The position numbers and the translations under genes were made by a program. From positions 372,001-436,000 of the forward strand of contig NZ_JANCTD010000004.1 in NCBI RefSeq assembly GCF_024297185.1: a DNA stretch of 64,000 nucleotides, given 5' to 3'. Below, piece after piece: positions 28,691-38,051 of the stretch. The notes under the pieces were generated by a model. That model did no database searches, was not told where the DNA came from, and was given only the letters and a program-made list of their open reading frames with translations. Numbering within the stretch: position 1 is the first letter of the stretch; each line of letters opens with the position of its first letter. The DNA comes from Lewinella sp. JB7. GTDB taxonomy: Bacteria > Bacteroidota > Bacteroidia > Chitinophagales > Saprospiraceae.

Positions 28691-31148
28691 GCTGGTTCCC
28701 CTCACCCTCCTTCTGGTCGTCGTTGCGCACGCGACTGCGGCGATTCTGCGCCTTGAAGTCGATGGCGCCGAACTTGTGGCTGAAGTTGATGCCGAAGCTG
28801 CGGAAGGGAATGGTGAAGGAACTTTCCTGCTCGAAGGTTTCTCCGCGTAGGCTGGAGGCGAATACCTTATCGTCGCTGAAGGGCGTAATAACCCGTAAGC
28901 CCAGGGAGGTGCGTTCGCTGAGGTCGTAGTTCAGGCCCACGCCGTAGATGCTGAAACTCGGGTTGCTGCCCTGGAGGGTCTGCTGGGGTCCGCGACCGAA
29001 GACGAAGAAGTCAGCCCGCAGCTTGTCGCTGAATTTGTAGCTGCCGCCGCCGTTGCCGCTGATGATGTCGGCCGAGCGCTCCAGTTGTTCGCCCCCTACG
29101 ATACCGGTACCGTTATAGCGGCCGTAGTTAATGCTGGCCCGTAACTGCAGTTTCTGCCAGAGCGTGAAGGAGGTGAAGAAGTTGGCGCCGTAGGTATCGC
29201 TGCTGCCGATGTTGAGAAAGGTGGTGGTACTGGCTACGCCGTCGTCGTCGATGCGCAGGAAGCTTTCGATGAGGTCCTTAGTCTCCCGGTAGTACACGGA
29301 GGCGTTCAGGACGACGCCCTTGATGTAGGTGTTGTAAGCCAGTTCGTACTGGTCGACGACCTCGGGTTTTAGGTCGGGATTACCGATCTGCAGGGAGTTG
29401 GGGTCCGAGATGGCCGTAAAGGGGTTAATGTAGTACAGGCTCGGCCGTTGTATGCGCTGGTTGTAACTGCCCTTCAGGTTGCTGAACTGACTGAGTTTAC
29501 GGCTCAGGATGATGCTCGGCAAGAAGTTTTGGTAGCTGTTCCCGAAGCTCGGATTCTCGCTCCGGAATTCCCCGCCGATCTCCGTTGTCTCGTACCGGGC
29601 GCCGGCCACGAGTCCCCAGTTATCGCTAATGGTCCAGTTAGCACTTAGGTAGGCGGCGTATACGTCCTGGTCATAAAGAAACAGGTCGGTAAGCCGGGGG
29701 GAATCGGTGAAAGTGCCGGCGTCGTTGGGTTTCACCTGAGTACGGTAGTCACTGTCGATACGGCGCAGCACGGTCTTCAGGCCGGTTTCCACCTTCAGGC
29801 GGTCGCCGGCGGGGTGGACGTAGTCCAACTGACCGGTGTACTCCAGGTTCAGGCCGTCGTTGGTGTTGATCAGGTCGCGCTGGTAGATATCCAGGTCGCC
29901 GGTTTGGTCGACGATGTTATCGGTGCGGCTGTCCTGTCCGCTGACCTGGAAGGCGACGATGAGTTCCCGGTCCGGTTGGTCGGGAAAGGTGCGGCGGTAG
30001 TCTAGGGTACCGTCGAAACCAGCGTTGGCGTTTTCGCTGTCGTTGAAGCGGGAAAAACTGACGTTATTGCCCTCAGCATAGGCGTTGATGAAGCCATCGG
30101 TCGTACCCTCCACGTTGCGGGCGAATCGATTATACCGCCCGCTCAGGTTGAGGCTGTTGTAGGCGTTGAAGTCGTAGAAGGCGCCGAGGTTGCCGTTGGC
30201 TCCGAAGAAACCGGAGGCGTTCACCCCGTGCTGGCTGAGTTGGCGGACGGGGCCGTTAGGGCCGAAGTCGGTGCGCAGGAAATCGATTTGGGCGTCACGT
30301 TTCCAGCTCCAGAAGCCGTTCACGCCGCCGTTGATGCCGAAGCGCCCCACGAGAGCATTGACGTTGAGCCCGAAGTTGTTCTGCCGGGTGCCGATGCTGG
30401 AGTTGACGGTGCCGGTGAAGCCCTGGGCGTCCTTCTTCTTGGTGATGATGTTGATGATGCCGCCGGAGCCTTCGCCGTCGTAGCGGGCCGAGGGGGTGGT
30501 GATCACTTCCACCGATTTGATCTGGTCGGAGGGGATGCTCTTCAGGGCGTCGGCGACGCTGGTGGCGAAGATGGTCGATGGCCGTCCGTTGATGAGGATG
30601 CGGAGATTGGAGGAGCCGCGCAGACTTACGTTGCCCTCCAGGTCGACGCTCAGCAGGGGCACCTTGCGTAGTACGTCGCTGGCATCACCGCCCTGGTTGG
30701 TGGCATCCTTCTCGGCGTTGTAAACGAGTTTGTCGATGCGGTTCTCCACCAGGCTGGCTTCACCCGTAACTTCTACGCCGTCCAGCATGACGGCGTCGGT
30801 GGCCAAAGCAATCGGGGGTAGCTCGAGGTCGGGGCTTTTTTTCGTGGTCTTTACCTCGGCGACGGTCTGCTCCGTGTAGCCGATGAAGGAGGCTTTGATC
30901 TGGTACTCCCCTACCGGGATATCCGTGAGCTTAAAGCTGCCGTCGGGTTCGGTCAGCGTACCGTTGATCTGGGTCTGCCCGTCGGCGGCCAGCAGCACGA
31001 TGGTGGCGTATTCGACGGGGTCTCCGGTTTCGGCGTCGGTAACCATCCCCCTGATCGTACCCTTGATGGCGGGTGGGCCACCGGCTCCGGGGTACTGAGC
31101 GAAGAGGGAAGTCGTGCAGAGGCAAAGAAAAAGTAGGGCTGCTTTCAT
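28683..31148 (-). CDS. TonB-dependent outer-membrane receptor
   Basis: 821 aa. Signal MKAALLFLCLCTTSLFAQ. Residues about 28-110 form a CarboxypepD_reg-like beta sandwich (GTIRGMVTDAETGDPVEYAT, VGEYQIKASFIGYTEQ), 125-230 the plug (NRIDKLVYNAEKDATNQGGD, LRILINGRPSTIFATSVAD, VITTPSARYDGEGSGGIINI), and the rest a 22-strand-type barrel of the outer-membrane beta-barrel family 2. There is no SusD-like partner, so it is not a SusC. It imports an unknown substrate using TonB energy. The C-terminus is an Arg/Asp/Glu-rich tail beyond the last strand (HKFGAIDFKAQNR). Confidence 0.9.
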   Translation of the reverse strand: MKAALLFLCLCTTSLFAQYPGAGGPPAIKGTIRGMVTDAETGDPVEYATIVLLAADGQTQINGTLTEPDGSFKLTDIPVGEYQIKASFIGYTEQTVAEVKTTKKSPDLELPPIALATDAVMLDGVEVTGEASLVENRIDKLVYNAEKDATNQGGDASDVLRKVPLLSVDLEGNVSLRGSSNLRILINGRPSTIFATSVADALKSIPSDQIKSVEVITTPSARYDGEGSGGIINIITKKKDAQGFTGTVNSSIGTRQNNFGLNVNALVGRFGINGGVNGFWSWKRDAQIDFLRTDFGPNGPVRQLSQHGVNASGFFGANGNLGAFYDFNAYNSLNLSGRYNRFARNVEGTTDGFINAYAEGNNVSFSRFNDSENANAGFDGTLDYRRTFPDQPDRELIVAFQVSGQDSRTDNIVDQTGDLDIYQRDLINTNDGLNLEYTGQLDYVHPAGDRLKVETGLKTVLRRIDSDYRTQVKPNDAGTFTDSPRLTDLFLYDQDVYAAYLSANWTISDNWGLVAGARYETTEIGGEFRSENPSFGNSYQNFLPSIILSRKLSQFSNLKGSYNQRIQRPSLYYINPFTAISDPNSLQIGNPDLKPEVVDQYELAYNTYIKGVVLNASVYYRETKDLIESFLRIDDDGVASTTTFLNIGSSDTYGANFFTSFTLWQKLQLRASINYGRYNGTGIVGGEQLERSADIISGNGGGSYKFSDKLRADFFVFGRGPQQTLQGSNPSFSIYGVGLNYDLSERTSLGLRVITPFSDDKVFASSLRGETFEQESSFTIPFRSFGINFSHKFGAIDFKAQNRRSRVRNDDQKEGEGNQQF

Positions 31149-31173
31149 AACTGGGCGATCGGGGGGTAGACGG

Positions 31174-31181
31174 CAAAATTA
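31174..31181 (-). promoter_or_regulatory. -7 promoter element TAATTTTG of the TonB receptor gene
   Basis: On the minus strand TAATTTTG is an exact TAnnTTTG match, 25 nt before the receptor ATG. Confidence 0.5.
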
Positions 31182-31308
31182 CGTTCCGCCCTACCCCCCT
31201 ATTGCCGCCCCGATCCGCTGTTCGACGAACGGAGCGGAATAATCTACCACCTTCGCCCCCCTACTGGTCCGACGGGTCCGGACTTGGGCGGCGACGGAAT
31301 GCTATCCT

Positions 31309-31316
31309 TATTTTTG
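31309..31316 (+). promoter_or_regulatory. -7 promoter element TATTTTTG, 3 nt before the nitroreductase ATG
   Basis: TATTTTTG is an exact TAnnTTTG match. The ATG at 31320 follows after gcc, so transcription would begin at or next to the start codon. Confidence 0.5.
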
Positions 31317-31319
31317 GCC

Positions 31320-31979
31320 ATGCCCGACTACCTTCCCCTCGACCACCAGGCTCGCTCGCCCGACGACATGGCCGCCACCGCGGCGGCTGATTACCGCGAA
31401 CTAAGTCGCCGCCGTACCGTCCGCGATTTCTCCGCTGCGGCGGTTCCGCGCACCGTGATCGAGGACATCGTGCGCACCGCGGCTACCGCTCCCTCGGGTG
31501 CCCATAAACAGCCGTGGCACTTCTGCGTGGTCAGCGACCCGGAGATCAAACGGCAGATTCGGGAGGCCGCCGAGAAGGAGGAGTACGACAATTACCACGG
31601 CCGCATGTCGGAGGAGTGGCTGGAGGACCTGGCCGTGTTCGGGACCGACTGGCACAAGCCATTCCTCACCACCGCCCCCTACCTGATCGTGGTGTTCAAG
31701 AAGGCATATGATGTGGGGGAAGACGGCAAACGGCACAAGAACTACTACGTCAACGAATCGGTCGGCATCGCCTGCGGCTTCCTGATCGCGGCCATCCATC
31801 GGGCCGGGCTGGTGACGGTAACCCATACGCCCAGTCCGATGAATTTCCTGCAGAAGGTGCTCGGTCGGCCGGAAAACGAGCGGGCCTACCTCCTGCTCCC
31901 CGTGGGACTGCCGGCGGCGGATGCCCAGGTGCCGGCCATCGAGCGGAAACCGCTGGACGAGGTGCTAACCTGGTACTGA
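31320..31979 (+). CDS. Nitroreductase-family flavoprotein
   Basis: 219 aa from the ATG at 31320. Upstream TTG/ATG codons in frame (31284, 31299) are disfavoured because the promoter element lies over them. FMN-binding signatures: YRELSRRRTVRDFS at the start, RTAATAPSGAHKQPWHF, and GLVTVTHTPSPMNFLQKVLG, ending YLLLPVGLPAADAQVP. The family reduces nitro groups, quinones or flavins with NAD(P)H; the HKNYYVNESVGIACGFLI segment and overall pattern are near the BluB/iodotyrosine deiodinase-like branch. A single gene; function not certain. Confidence 0.88.
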   Translation: MPDYLPLDHQARSPDDMAATAAADYRELSRRRTVRDFSAAAVPRTVIEDIVRTAATAPSGAHKQPWHFCVVSDPEIKRQIREAAEKEEYDNYHGRMSEEWLEDLAVFGTDWHKPFLTTAPYLIVVFKKAYDVGEDGKRHKNYYVNESVGIACGFLIAAIHRAGLVTVTHTPSPMNFLQKVLGRPENERAYLLLPVGLPAADAQVPAIERKPLDEVLTWY

Positions 31980-32014
31980 CTTATCCGTTATATTAGCTGA
32001 CGCAATCTTTTGCC

Positions 32015-32608
32015 ATGTATATGCCCCCCCTGCCCGATGCGCTGCTGCCGGTTTATTCTTCCAAGCGGGTTACCGCCGATGAATTTGCGGCCCTATGCGA
32101 AGAACACCCAGATATGCATGCGGAACTTGAAGTAGACGGGAGATTAAAAATTATGAGTCCGGTAGGGGGTCTAAGTGGCAATCGCGAAAACGAGTTTAAT
32201 GCAGATTTAACGCTTTACGCGCGAGCGCAGGGCGGCAAGGCGTTCAGTGCCAGTACAGGGTTTCGTTTACCCGATGGTTCGATCCGGTCCCCCGACGCTG
32301 CTTATTTGTCGGACGCTCAGCTCAGCCAACTTTCTCCCGAGCAGTTTGAAAAGTTTATTCCAGCCGGACCGGTCTTTATCATCGAAGTACTATCTGTTTC
32401 CGACGGTTTACGGGAAGCGGAAACCAAAATGCGCGACACCTGGATCGCCAATGGCGTCCGCCTAGCCTGGCTCGCGGACGTAGACAACCAACGGCTGTGG
32501 ATCTACCGCGCCGACCACTCCGTCGAACTGGTAAGCCCCCTCGACCGTACCATCACGGGGGAGGACGTACTGCCCGGATTCACCTTCGATCTCAACTTGC
32601 TCGCTTAG
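32015..32608 (+). CDS. Uma2-family (DUF820) putative endonuclease
   Basis: 197 aa. PD-(D/E)XK-like fold of the Uma2 family: HAELEVDGRLKIMSPVGG, FSASTGFRLPDGSIRSPDAA (Asp of the site), AGPVFIIEVLSVSDGLREAE (Glu of the site) with K433-equivalent Lys in ETKMRDTWIANGVRLAWLAD. These proteins are abundant in cyanobacteria and some Bacteroidota; their biological role is unknown. The base composition is a little more AT-rich than the neighbours, consistent with transfer. The ATG follows an aatcttttgcc sequence that only weakly resembles the promoter element. Confidence 0.85.
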   Translation: MYMPPLPDALLPVYSSKRVTADEFAALCEEHPDMHAELEVDGRLKIMSPVGGLSGNRENEFNADLTLYARAQGGKAFSASTGFRLPDGSIRSPDAAYLSDAQLSQLSPEQFEKFIPAGPVFIIEVLSVSDGLREAETKMRDTWIANGVRLAWLADVDNQRLWIYRADHSVELVSPLDRTITGEDVLPGFTFDLNLLA

Positions 32609-32617
32609 CCCTACGGT

Positions 32618-33031
32618 ATGTGGACATGCCCTAAATGCCAGCGCCCCTTCCGCCGGCCCCAGCAACAACACATCTGTAGCGAGAAGACCATCGACGAGAT
32701 TTTCGCCGGTAAGCCGGACAACGTGATCATGGCCTTCGACGACGTACTCCTCGCCACCGCCGACTGGGAGCCCAACCTCATCACCCCCGCCCGCCGCGCC
32801 ATTATGTTTACCAACAAGCGGGCCTGGCTGGTCGTGCGCCCCATGACTAAGGTGCTGGAAATAAGCTTTTTTACCGGCGAAGTCATCCACAGTCCCGTGC
32901 TGCACCGCTCGGCCCCGGACACGATGGGGCAGTCGAAATACCGCCACTCCATCCGCCTGGGCGGTCCGGGGGAACTCTCCACGGAGGCCATCGATCTCCT
33001 GCGGAAGGGCTACGATTACAGCAACCGCTGA
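32618..33031 (+). CDS. DUF5655-like protein with N-terminal zinc-finger-like motif
   Basis: 137 aa, starting 9 nt after the Uma2 stop. The N-terminus MWTCPKCQRPF followed by QQQHIC gives a C-x2-C ... H-x-C pattern that could bind zinc. The rest, from KTIDEIFAGKPDNVIMAFDD through RRAIMFTNKRAWLVVRPMTK to YRHSIRLGGPGELSTEAIDL, fits the DUF5655 domain, often found as an alpha/beta DNA- or nucleotide-related module of unknown function. Probably cytoplasmic. Confidence 0.72.
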   Translation: MWTCPKCQRPFRRPQQQHICSEKTIDEIFAGKPDNVIMAFDDVLLATADWEPNLITPARRAIMFTNKRAWLVVRPMTKVLEISFFTGEVIHSPVLHRSAPDTMGQSKYRHSIRLGGPGELSTEAIDLLRKGYDYSNR

Positions 33032-33054
33032 GGGAGCTTCCCCGCCCTTTTGCC

Positions 33055-33062
33055 CATCTTTG
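33055..33062 (+). promoter_or_regulatory. -7-like element CATCTTTG, 4 nt before the argH ATG
   Basis: CATCTTTG differs from TAnnTTTG at one position. It stands 4 nt before the argH start codon, the same geometry as other genes here. Confidence 0.4.
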
Positions 33063-33066
33063 CCCC

Positions 33067-34410
33067 ATGGCTACGAAACTCTGGCAGAAAGACTACCCCC
33101 TCGACCAACGCATCGCCGACTTCACCGTGGGCCGCGACCGCGAACTCGACCTCGAACTGGCCCCCTTCGACATACTCGGCAGCATCGCCCACGTAACGAT
33201 GCTGGAGGAGGTCGGACTGATCGACGGGGCGGCGGCGCGCAGGTGCAAGGAAAAACTTAGAGAGCTGTATCCCCTGGCCCGTAACGGCGAGTTTGTCATC
33301 GAAGACGGGGTGGAGGACGTGCACAGTCAGGTCGAACTCCTGCTCACTCGCGCGCTGGGAGACGACGGGAAGAAGATCCACTCCGGCCGCAGTCGCAACG
33401 ACCAGGTGCTGGTGGATCTGCGCCTGTACTTCCGCCACCGCATTCGGGGCATCGTGGAGCAAACGGCGGAACTCAGCCGCACCCTAACGGAACTCAGCGA
33501 GGAACACCAGGATAAGCTTATTCCCGGCTACACCCACCTCCAGATCGCCATGGTGAGCAGCTTCGGATTGTGGTTCGGTGCCTACGGCGAAGCCCTCGTC
33601 GACGACCTGCGGTTGTGGAAGGCGGCCTACGATACCGTCGACCAGAACCCCCTCGGCTCCGCGGCGGGCTACGGCTCCAGCTTTCCGCTCGACCGCGATC
33701 GCACGACGGAACTGCTCGGCTTCCGCGAGCCGGTGGTCAACGTAGTGGCCGCGCAGATGGGTCGGGGAAAAACCGAACTTACGGTAGCCTTCGCCATTGC
33801 CGGCCTGGCCCAGACGGTGGGGAAAATGGCTATGGACGTGTGCCTCTACAGCAGCCAGAACTTCGGCTTTCTGCAGTTGCCCGACGACCTCACTACCGGT
33901 TCCAGCATCATGCCCCACAAGAAGAATCCGGACGTATTCGAGCTTCTCCGCGGACGCTGCAATCTGCTGCAAACCCTGCCCGCCCAGATGGCGCAGCTCA
34001 CCGGCAACCTGCCCAGTGGCTACCACCGCGACTTCCAGCTGCTCAAGGAAGCCATCTTCCCGGCCCTGGATCAGCTGGAGGATGGACTGGCCATTGCTCT
34101 TTATGCTTTGCCCCGCACCCGCGTCCGCGCCCAAAGCCTGCCGACCGATCCGCGCTACACCTACCTCTACAGCGTGGAGGCCGTCAATCAACTCGTGCTG
34201 GAGGGCCTGCCCTTCCGCGATGCCTACGTAAGCGTGGGTAAGGACATCGAAGCGGGGACCTTCGTTCCCCCTACCGGACTGAAGCACACCCACCTCGGCA
34301 GCCTGGGGAATTTGGGCAATGGGCGGATCAGCGAGAAACTGCAGATGGTGATGACGGGCTTTGACTTTGGGCGGGCGAAAGCTGCGCTGGACAAGCTCGA
34401 AGCCCGCTAA
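33067..34410 (+). CDS. argH: Argininosuccinate lyase
   Basis: 447 aa, normal for the fumarase/aspartase superfamily. It cleaves argininosuccinate to arginine and fumarate, the last step of arginine synthesis. Conserved blocks: DVHSQVELLLTRALGDDGKK with IHSGRSRNDQV (first active-site box), GYTHLQIAMVSSFGLWFGAY (His box), and the signature GSSIMPHKKNPDVFELLRG with the flexible catalytic loop. The N-terminal MATKLWQKDYPLDQRIADFT is typical of Bacteroidota ArgH. No other arg genes are nearby. A long gene-free stretch follows. Confidence 0.95.
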   Translation: MATKLWQKDYPLDQRIADFTVGRDRELDLELAPFDILGSIAHVTMLEEVGLIDGAAARRCKEKLRELYPLARNGEFVIEDGVEDVHSQVELLLTRALGDDGKKIHSGRSRNDQVLVDLRLYFRHRIRGIVEQTAELSRTLTELSEEHQDKLIPGYTHLQIAMVSSFGLWFGAYGEALVDDLRLWKAAYDTVDQNPLGSAAGYGSSFPLDRDRTTELLGFREPVVNVVAAQMGRGKTELTVAFAIAGLAQTVGKMAMDVCLYSSQNFGFLQLPDDLTTGSSIMPHKKNPDVFELLRGRCNLLQTLPAQMAQLTGNLPSGYHRDFQLLKEAIFPALDQLEDGLAIALYALPRTRVRAQSLPTDPRYTYLYSVEAVNQLVLEGLPFRDAYVSVGKDIEAGTFVPPTGLKHTHLGSLGNLGNGRISEKLQMVMTGFDFGRAKAALDKLEAR

Positions 34411-35387
34411 TCAGAAGCGCTGTTGATCCTAGCTTTCCGTTAACTAGGTATTTGACCGGATGTTGGCCTGAGCGAAGAGGGCTTCCTAAGGGGAACTGCA
34501 TATGGCCCGCCCCCTACTCCTGGATTAGAAAATCCAAGTTTGCACGTCTATTTATTCATATGATTAAGCCGGCGAAAGGTTCTTTCGGGGCTGTGAGGCG
34601 CGAAATATTTACCGTAACAAGGTGTGCACTGCACCTCCGAGTTTCCCTTCAACAAAAAATCTCAATTACGAGAAAAATGCATCACTGATGGATGCCGTTC
34701 AGACCCCCATATTTTACTTTACACAACCATATTTTGTGTTAAGGTAAATATATGTTTTTATAGCCCTATATTCGATATACGTTCGTAGACCATATTTAGC
34801 GTGTGTCCAGAACGGAGTACTGCTCCGCAACCTGCTTAGAGTTTGATTAATGCCTCGTATACACTACGACGTCCCAGCAGCCTTAATAGATTGATTGCCG
34901 GCCGGAAACGGACGGTCCTGAAAACTATGAGTCCTAATACATCCGTTACGGGGCTGCTCTGTTCAATACGCTAAACTTACAAACATATTTCTTTTGAGGA
35001 CAGTCAAGCTATGCTTGACCCGATTAGCCCGTTAATTATCTGAATTGGTATGTCTTAGCATGCTTTGGGTAAGCCATGTTGATTATTAACGGAGTTCCAC
35101 CACTATTACCACACTATCTAACACCCTGCAGTATGCTATCCGTGACTAGGGATATGCGACTTGCACCATTCTTCCTGAGTATGAATTAACCCTTAGGCAC
35201 GACCGTGCCTGACATCGCAGAAGGACCCATGGTTATTCCAAGTCGGTTTCTTCTTTCCACATCCATATTTCATCCCGGCATTATCTACTTCCCTACTGAA
35301 GGGAATAGGCCACCGCTATGCAACCCATTTTAATCACCCGAGGATCCCACCTACCAAGACGGTGTTCCCTCATTTTATATTCTATTT
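34411..35387. other. Gene-free AT-richer interval
   Basis: Nearly 1 kb without a credible gene; short frames present lack any protein-like pattern. The tract is visibly AT-richer than its surroundings. It holds an imperfect hairpin at 34713-34748 (TTTACTTTACACAA against TTGTGTTAAGGTAAA), clean short hairpins at 35003-35019 (GTCAAGC/GCTTGAC) and 35195-35210 (AGGCACG/CGTGCCT), and five copies of CATATTT (near 34707, 34727, 34790, 34983 and 35263). It could be an untranslated leader, a small RNA locus, or decayed DNA. Confidence 0.55.
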
Positions 35388-37739
35388 ATGCGACATATTA
35401 TACTCATACTGCTCCTCGCTATGGTTACGATAAGCGATTTGGTAGCACAGACTACCGACGCAACCCAAGCGCCGGTGCTCGTTGGTCAATGGACTTTTGA
35501 GCAAGGGGAAGAACTCCTCGATAAACAGGGGAACTTCGGCACTATGACGTTGGTCAATTCGACCATATCTGACGGAACCCTTAACCTTAAAAGAAATCAG
35601 TACGCCAAACTCGAAACCTATACCGGTCCGCCACTCACCAGCAAAACCCTGGTATCGTGGTGCCGCATAGATGATTTGAACGTCAGATATGGTTCAGTCC
35701 TGACCATCGACCACACGAACATCGACCAATTTGACGGCATCGTCTACGCAGAACTCAACCCGTATCAGTGGACGGTGGGCAGCTCGGGGTACAGGCGCAC
35801 TCAGCGTTTACAGACGGCGCACGCAGAAACCGAAGCCGGAATTCTTATCCAGATGGTAATCACCTATGAGCAGCTCGCAACCGGCTCGAAAATAGCTGCA
35901 TACCGGAACGGTGAACTCTTAGGAAGTTACGTTACCAACAATAATCTGGTCACTTTCGACGCCGGCAACGACATTCAGGTGGTTTTCGGAACTCGTCACA
36001 TATACCCTGGCGGCGGGCTCAATCAATTTCTTGACGGCAGAATTGAAGAAGCTCGGATTTATCAAGGAGCTCTGTCGCCGGAAGAGGTGGCTGCTACGTA
36101 CAACGAGGGTATCGACCCCATTGCAGACACGGACGAGGATGGCATTCCGGACGAAGAAGACAACTGCCCTACCATCGCGAATGCGGAGCAAGCCGATAAT
36201 GATGGGGATACCCTGGGTGACGCCTGTGACGATGACGATGATAACGACGGCGTGCTCGACGTTGACGATGCCTTTCCCTCCGATCCAGCTGAATCGGTAG
36301 ATACCGACGGAGACGGTATCGGCAACAATGCAGACACCGACGATGACGGTGACGGGCAGACGGATGCCGACGAAGTAGCCTGTGGCTCCGACCCCCTCGA
36401 CCTCGCCAGCCTGTCACCTGACAACGACGGCGATAGCTCTCCTGACTGCGTCGACGAGGACGACGACAACGACGGCATATTGGATATTGTCGACAATTGC
36501 CACCTCACCGCCAATAGCAATCAGGCCGATAATGATGGGGACGGCATCGGTGATACCTGCGATGACGACGACGACAATGACGGATTCAACGACGACGACG
36601 ATTGTAATCCACTGAATAGTGCGATCAACCCACTGGCCGCGGAAATCTGCGACGGTATTGATAATAACTGCGACGGAGTAATCGACGAGAATTTTGCTCC
36701 CGAGATCAGCGCAATCAACGTAACGGCCGAGCCTACCGCGCTGGGTTCCCCAATCCAGGTACACGTCGAATACACCGATGCCAACGACCAGGACGGGCAC
36801 ACTGCAATCGTGGACTGGGGGGACGGAACAACTTCTGATCTGGCAATCGACCAGCTTGCTAACGCTGCGTCGGCCAACCACGCTTATTCCGCTACGGGTG
36901 TGTACAGCATCATGGTTACCGTCACCGACGCATGCAGCGATACCGATACCGAAGTAGCTGCCACTTACGCCGTGGTGTTCAATCCTGGCGAAGGATTTGT
37001 GACCGGCGGCGGCTGGATTCACTCTCCTGCCGGAGCCTACACACCCGATCCCAACCTGGAGGGTAAGGCCAATTTTGGCTTCGTAGCCAAGTACAAAAAA
37101 GGTCAGTCTACTCCCGACGGCAACACCAACTTCCACCTTAATGCGGCGGATTTTCGCTTCAAAAGCACGGCGTACGACTGGCTGGTCGTTTCCGGCAACC
37201 GAGCTAAGTTTAAAGGCATCGGCGAGGTGAACGGAGAAGCTGGTTATGCATTCATGATCACGGGCATTGACGGCGACATGAACAAGGCAGGAGAAGCCGA
37301 TAAGTTCCGCATCAAGATCTGGAGCCTTAATGGTGGAGGTGTCGTTTACGACAACCAGATGGGTTCCAGTGATACCGAATATGCTTCTACCGAACTGGGT
37401 GGAGGTACGATCCAGATTCACTACGCTAATAGCGGAGGGAAAACAGCAGCGAAAAGTATGACCCAACCTACCACCGACAAGGGAGAGCCGGCCAATTTCG
37501 CCTTCTATCCTAATCCTGCTAATCACGATCTTACGGTGGAGCTTCAGGATTGGAACGCCCCCCTCGAAGTGGTACTGTTTGATCAATTGGGACGTCGGAT
37601 TATAACACAACAAGTAGACGTCCCAACCTCCACGATTCGCCTTCCGTTGAGCGAGCATAACTTGCAGAGCGGCATCTACACGCTAAGCGTGTCCGATGGC
37701 GACCAGCAAATCAGCCAGCGGCTAGTCATCCAACGATAA
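35388..37739 (+). CDS. Type IX-secreted surface protein with LamG, TSP3 and PKD domains
   Basis: 783 aa. Signal 1-20 (LLLAMVTISDLVAQ). Residues 25-235: LamG-like sandwich (VGQWTFEQGEELLDKQGN, DGRIEEARIYQGALSPEE). 246-400: thrombospondin type 3 calcium repeats (DTDEDGIPDEEDNCP, DNDGDGIGDTCDDDDDNDG). 421-434: MopE-type CDGIDNNCDGVIDE. 445-528: PKD (VDWGDGT). 536-680: a GGGW domain (GFVTGGGWIHSPAGAY, ANFGFVAKYKKG). 704-783: type IX sorting domain (AFYPNPANHDL, GIYTLSVSDGDQQISQRLV). It would be secreted and anchored at the surface. Codon use is less GC-rich than in the core genes. It shares its C-terminal half with the protein at 41527. Confidence 0.9.
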   Translation: MRHIILILLLAMVTISDLVAQTTDATQAPVLVGQWTFEQGEELLDKQGNFGTMTLVNSTISDGTLNLKRNQYAKLETYTGPPLTSKTLVSWCRIDDLNVRYGSVLTIDHTNIDQFDGIVYAELNPYQWTVGSSGYRRTQRLQTAHAETEAGILIQMVITYEQLATGSKIAAYRNGELLGSYVTNNNLVTFDAGNDIQVVFGTRHIYPGGGLNQFLDGRIEEARIYQGALSPEEVAATYNEGIDPIADTDEDGIPDEEDNCPTIANAEQADNDGDTLGDACDDDDDNDGVLDVDDAFPSDPAESVDTDGDGIGNNADTDDDGDGQTDADEVACGSDPLDLASLSPDNDGDSSPDCVDEDDDNDGILDIVDNCHLTANSNQADNDGDGIGDTCDDDDDNDGFNDDDDCNPLNSAINPLAAEICDGIDNNCDGVIDENFAPEISAINVTAEPTALGSPIQVHVEYTDANDQDGHTAIVDWGDGTTSDLAIDQLANAASANHAYSATGVYSIMVTVTDACSDTDTEVAATYAVVFNPGEGFVTGGGWIHSPAGAYTPDPNLEGKANFGFVAKYKKGQSTPDGNTNFHLNAADFRFKSTAYDWLVVSGNRAKFKGIGEVNGEAGYAFMITGIDGDMNKAGEADKFRIKIWSLNGGGVVYDNQMGSSDTEYASTELGGGTIQIHYANSGGKTAAKSMTQPTTDKGEPANFAFYPNPANHDLTVELQDWNAPLEVVLFDQLGRRIITQQVDVPTSTIRLPLSEHNLQSGIYTLSVSDGDQQISQRLVIQR

Positions 37740-37764
37740 ACGACCCAGGGCATGCCGTAGATAA

Positions 37765-37798
37765 GGAAGGTCACCCCCCCGGGGTGGCCTTCCTTTTT
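37765..37798 (+). terminator. Intrinsic terminator after the LamG/TSP3 surface protein
   Basis: A 13-bp stem (GGAAGGTCACCCC against GGGGTGGCCTTCC, one G-T pair) with a 3-nt loop is followed by TTTTT. Confidence 0.88.
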
Positions 37799-37819
37799 AC
37801 CGACACACCAGTCTGATAA

Positions 37820-38005
37820 GCGAACAAATCGGCCCGCGCTTTCGACCACATTGCGGTGCGCGTAGCCGGTTGGGAAAACGGTGCCGAACTTCGTCTGATC
37901 GATCAGCTGGACCTCGCCGAGCATGCGCTGCCCGATGGCGTGTATACCGTCAGCATATCGGATAGCCACCAGCAAATGAGTACCCGTTTGGTCGTCAAGC
38001 GGTAG
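37820..38005 (+). pseudogene. Relic of a type IX sorting domain
   Basis: This frame is open from 37820 to the TAG at 38003, with no start codon. It reads FDHIAVRVAGWENGAELRL, IDQLDLAEHALPDGVYTV, then SISDSHQQMSTRLVVKR. It aligns with the sorting domain of the gene just upstream (HDLTVELQDWNAPLEVVLFD, LSEHNLQSGIYTLSVSD, QQISQRLVIQR), but about 19 residues around the middle strand are deleted after IDQL and the YPNP start is lost. Two hairpins follow its stop. It looks like the tail of a former second surface-protein gene lost by recombination. Confidence 0.75.
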
Positions 38006-38014
38006 TTACGGATG

Positions 38015-38037
38015 GGCCCGGTTTTCCGAACCGGGCC
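38015..38037 (+). terminator. Hairpin after the sorting-domain relic
   Basis: A 9-bp perfect stem GGCCCGGTT/AACCGGGCC with a 5-nt loop. It is followed only by gctttg, so termination would be weak. A stronger hairpin is next. Confidence 0.55.
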
Positions 38038-38051
38038 GCTTTGATTCCCAG

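Noticed and set aside
34452-34688. 78-codon plus-strand frame in the gene-free interval
   Set aside because: No start context, domain or conserved pattern; composition like the non-coding surroundings.
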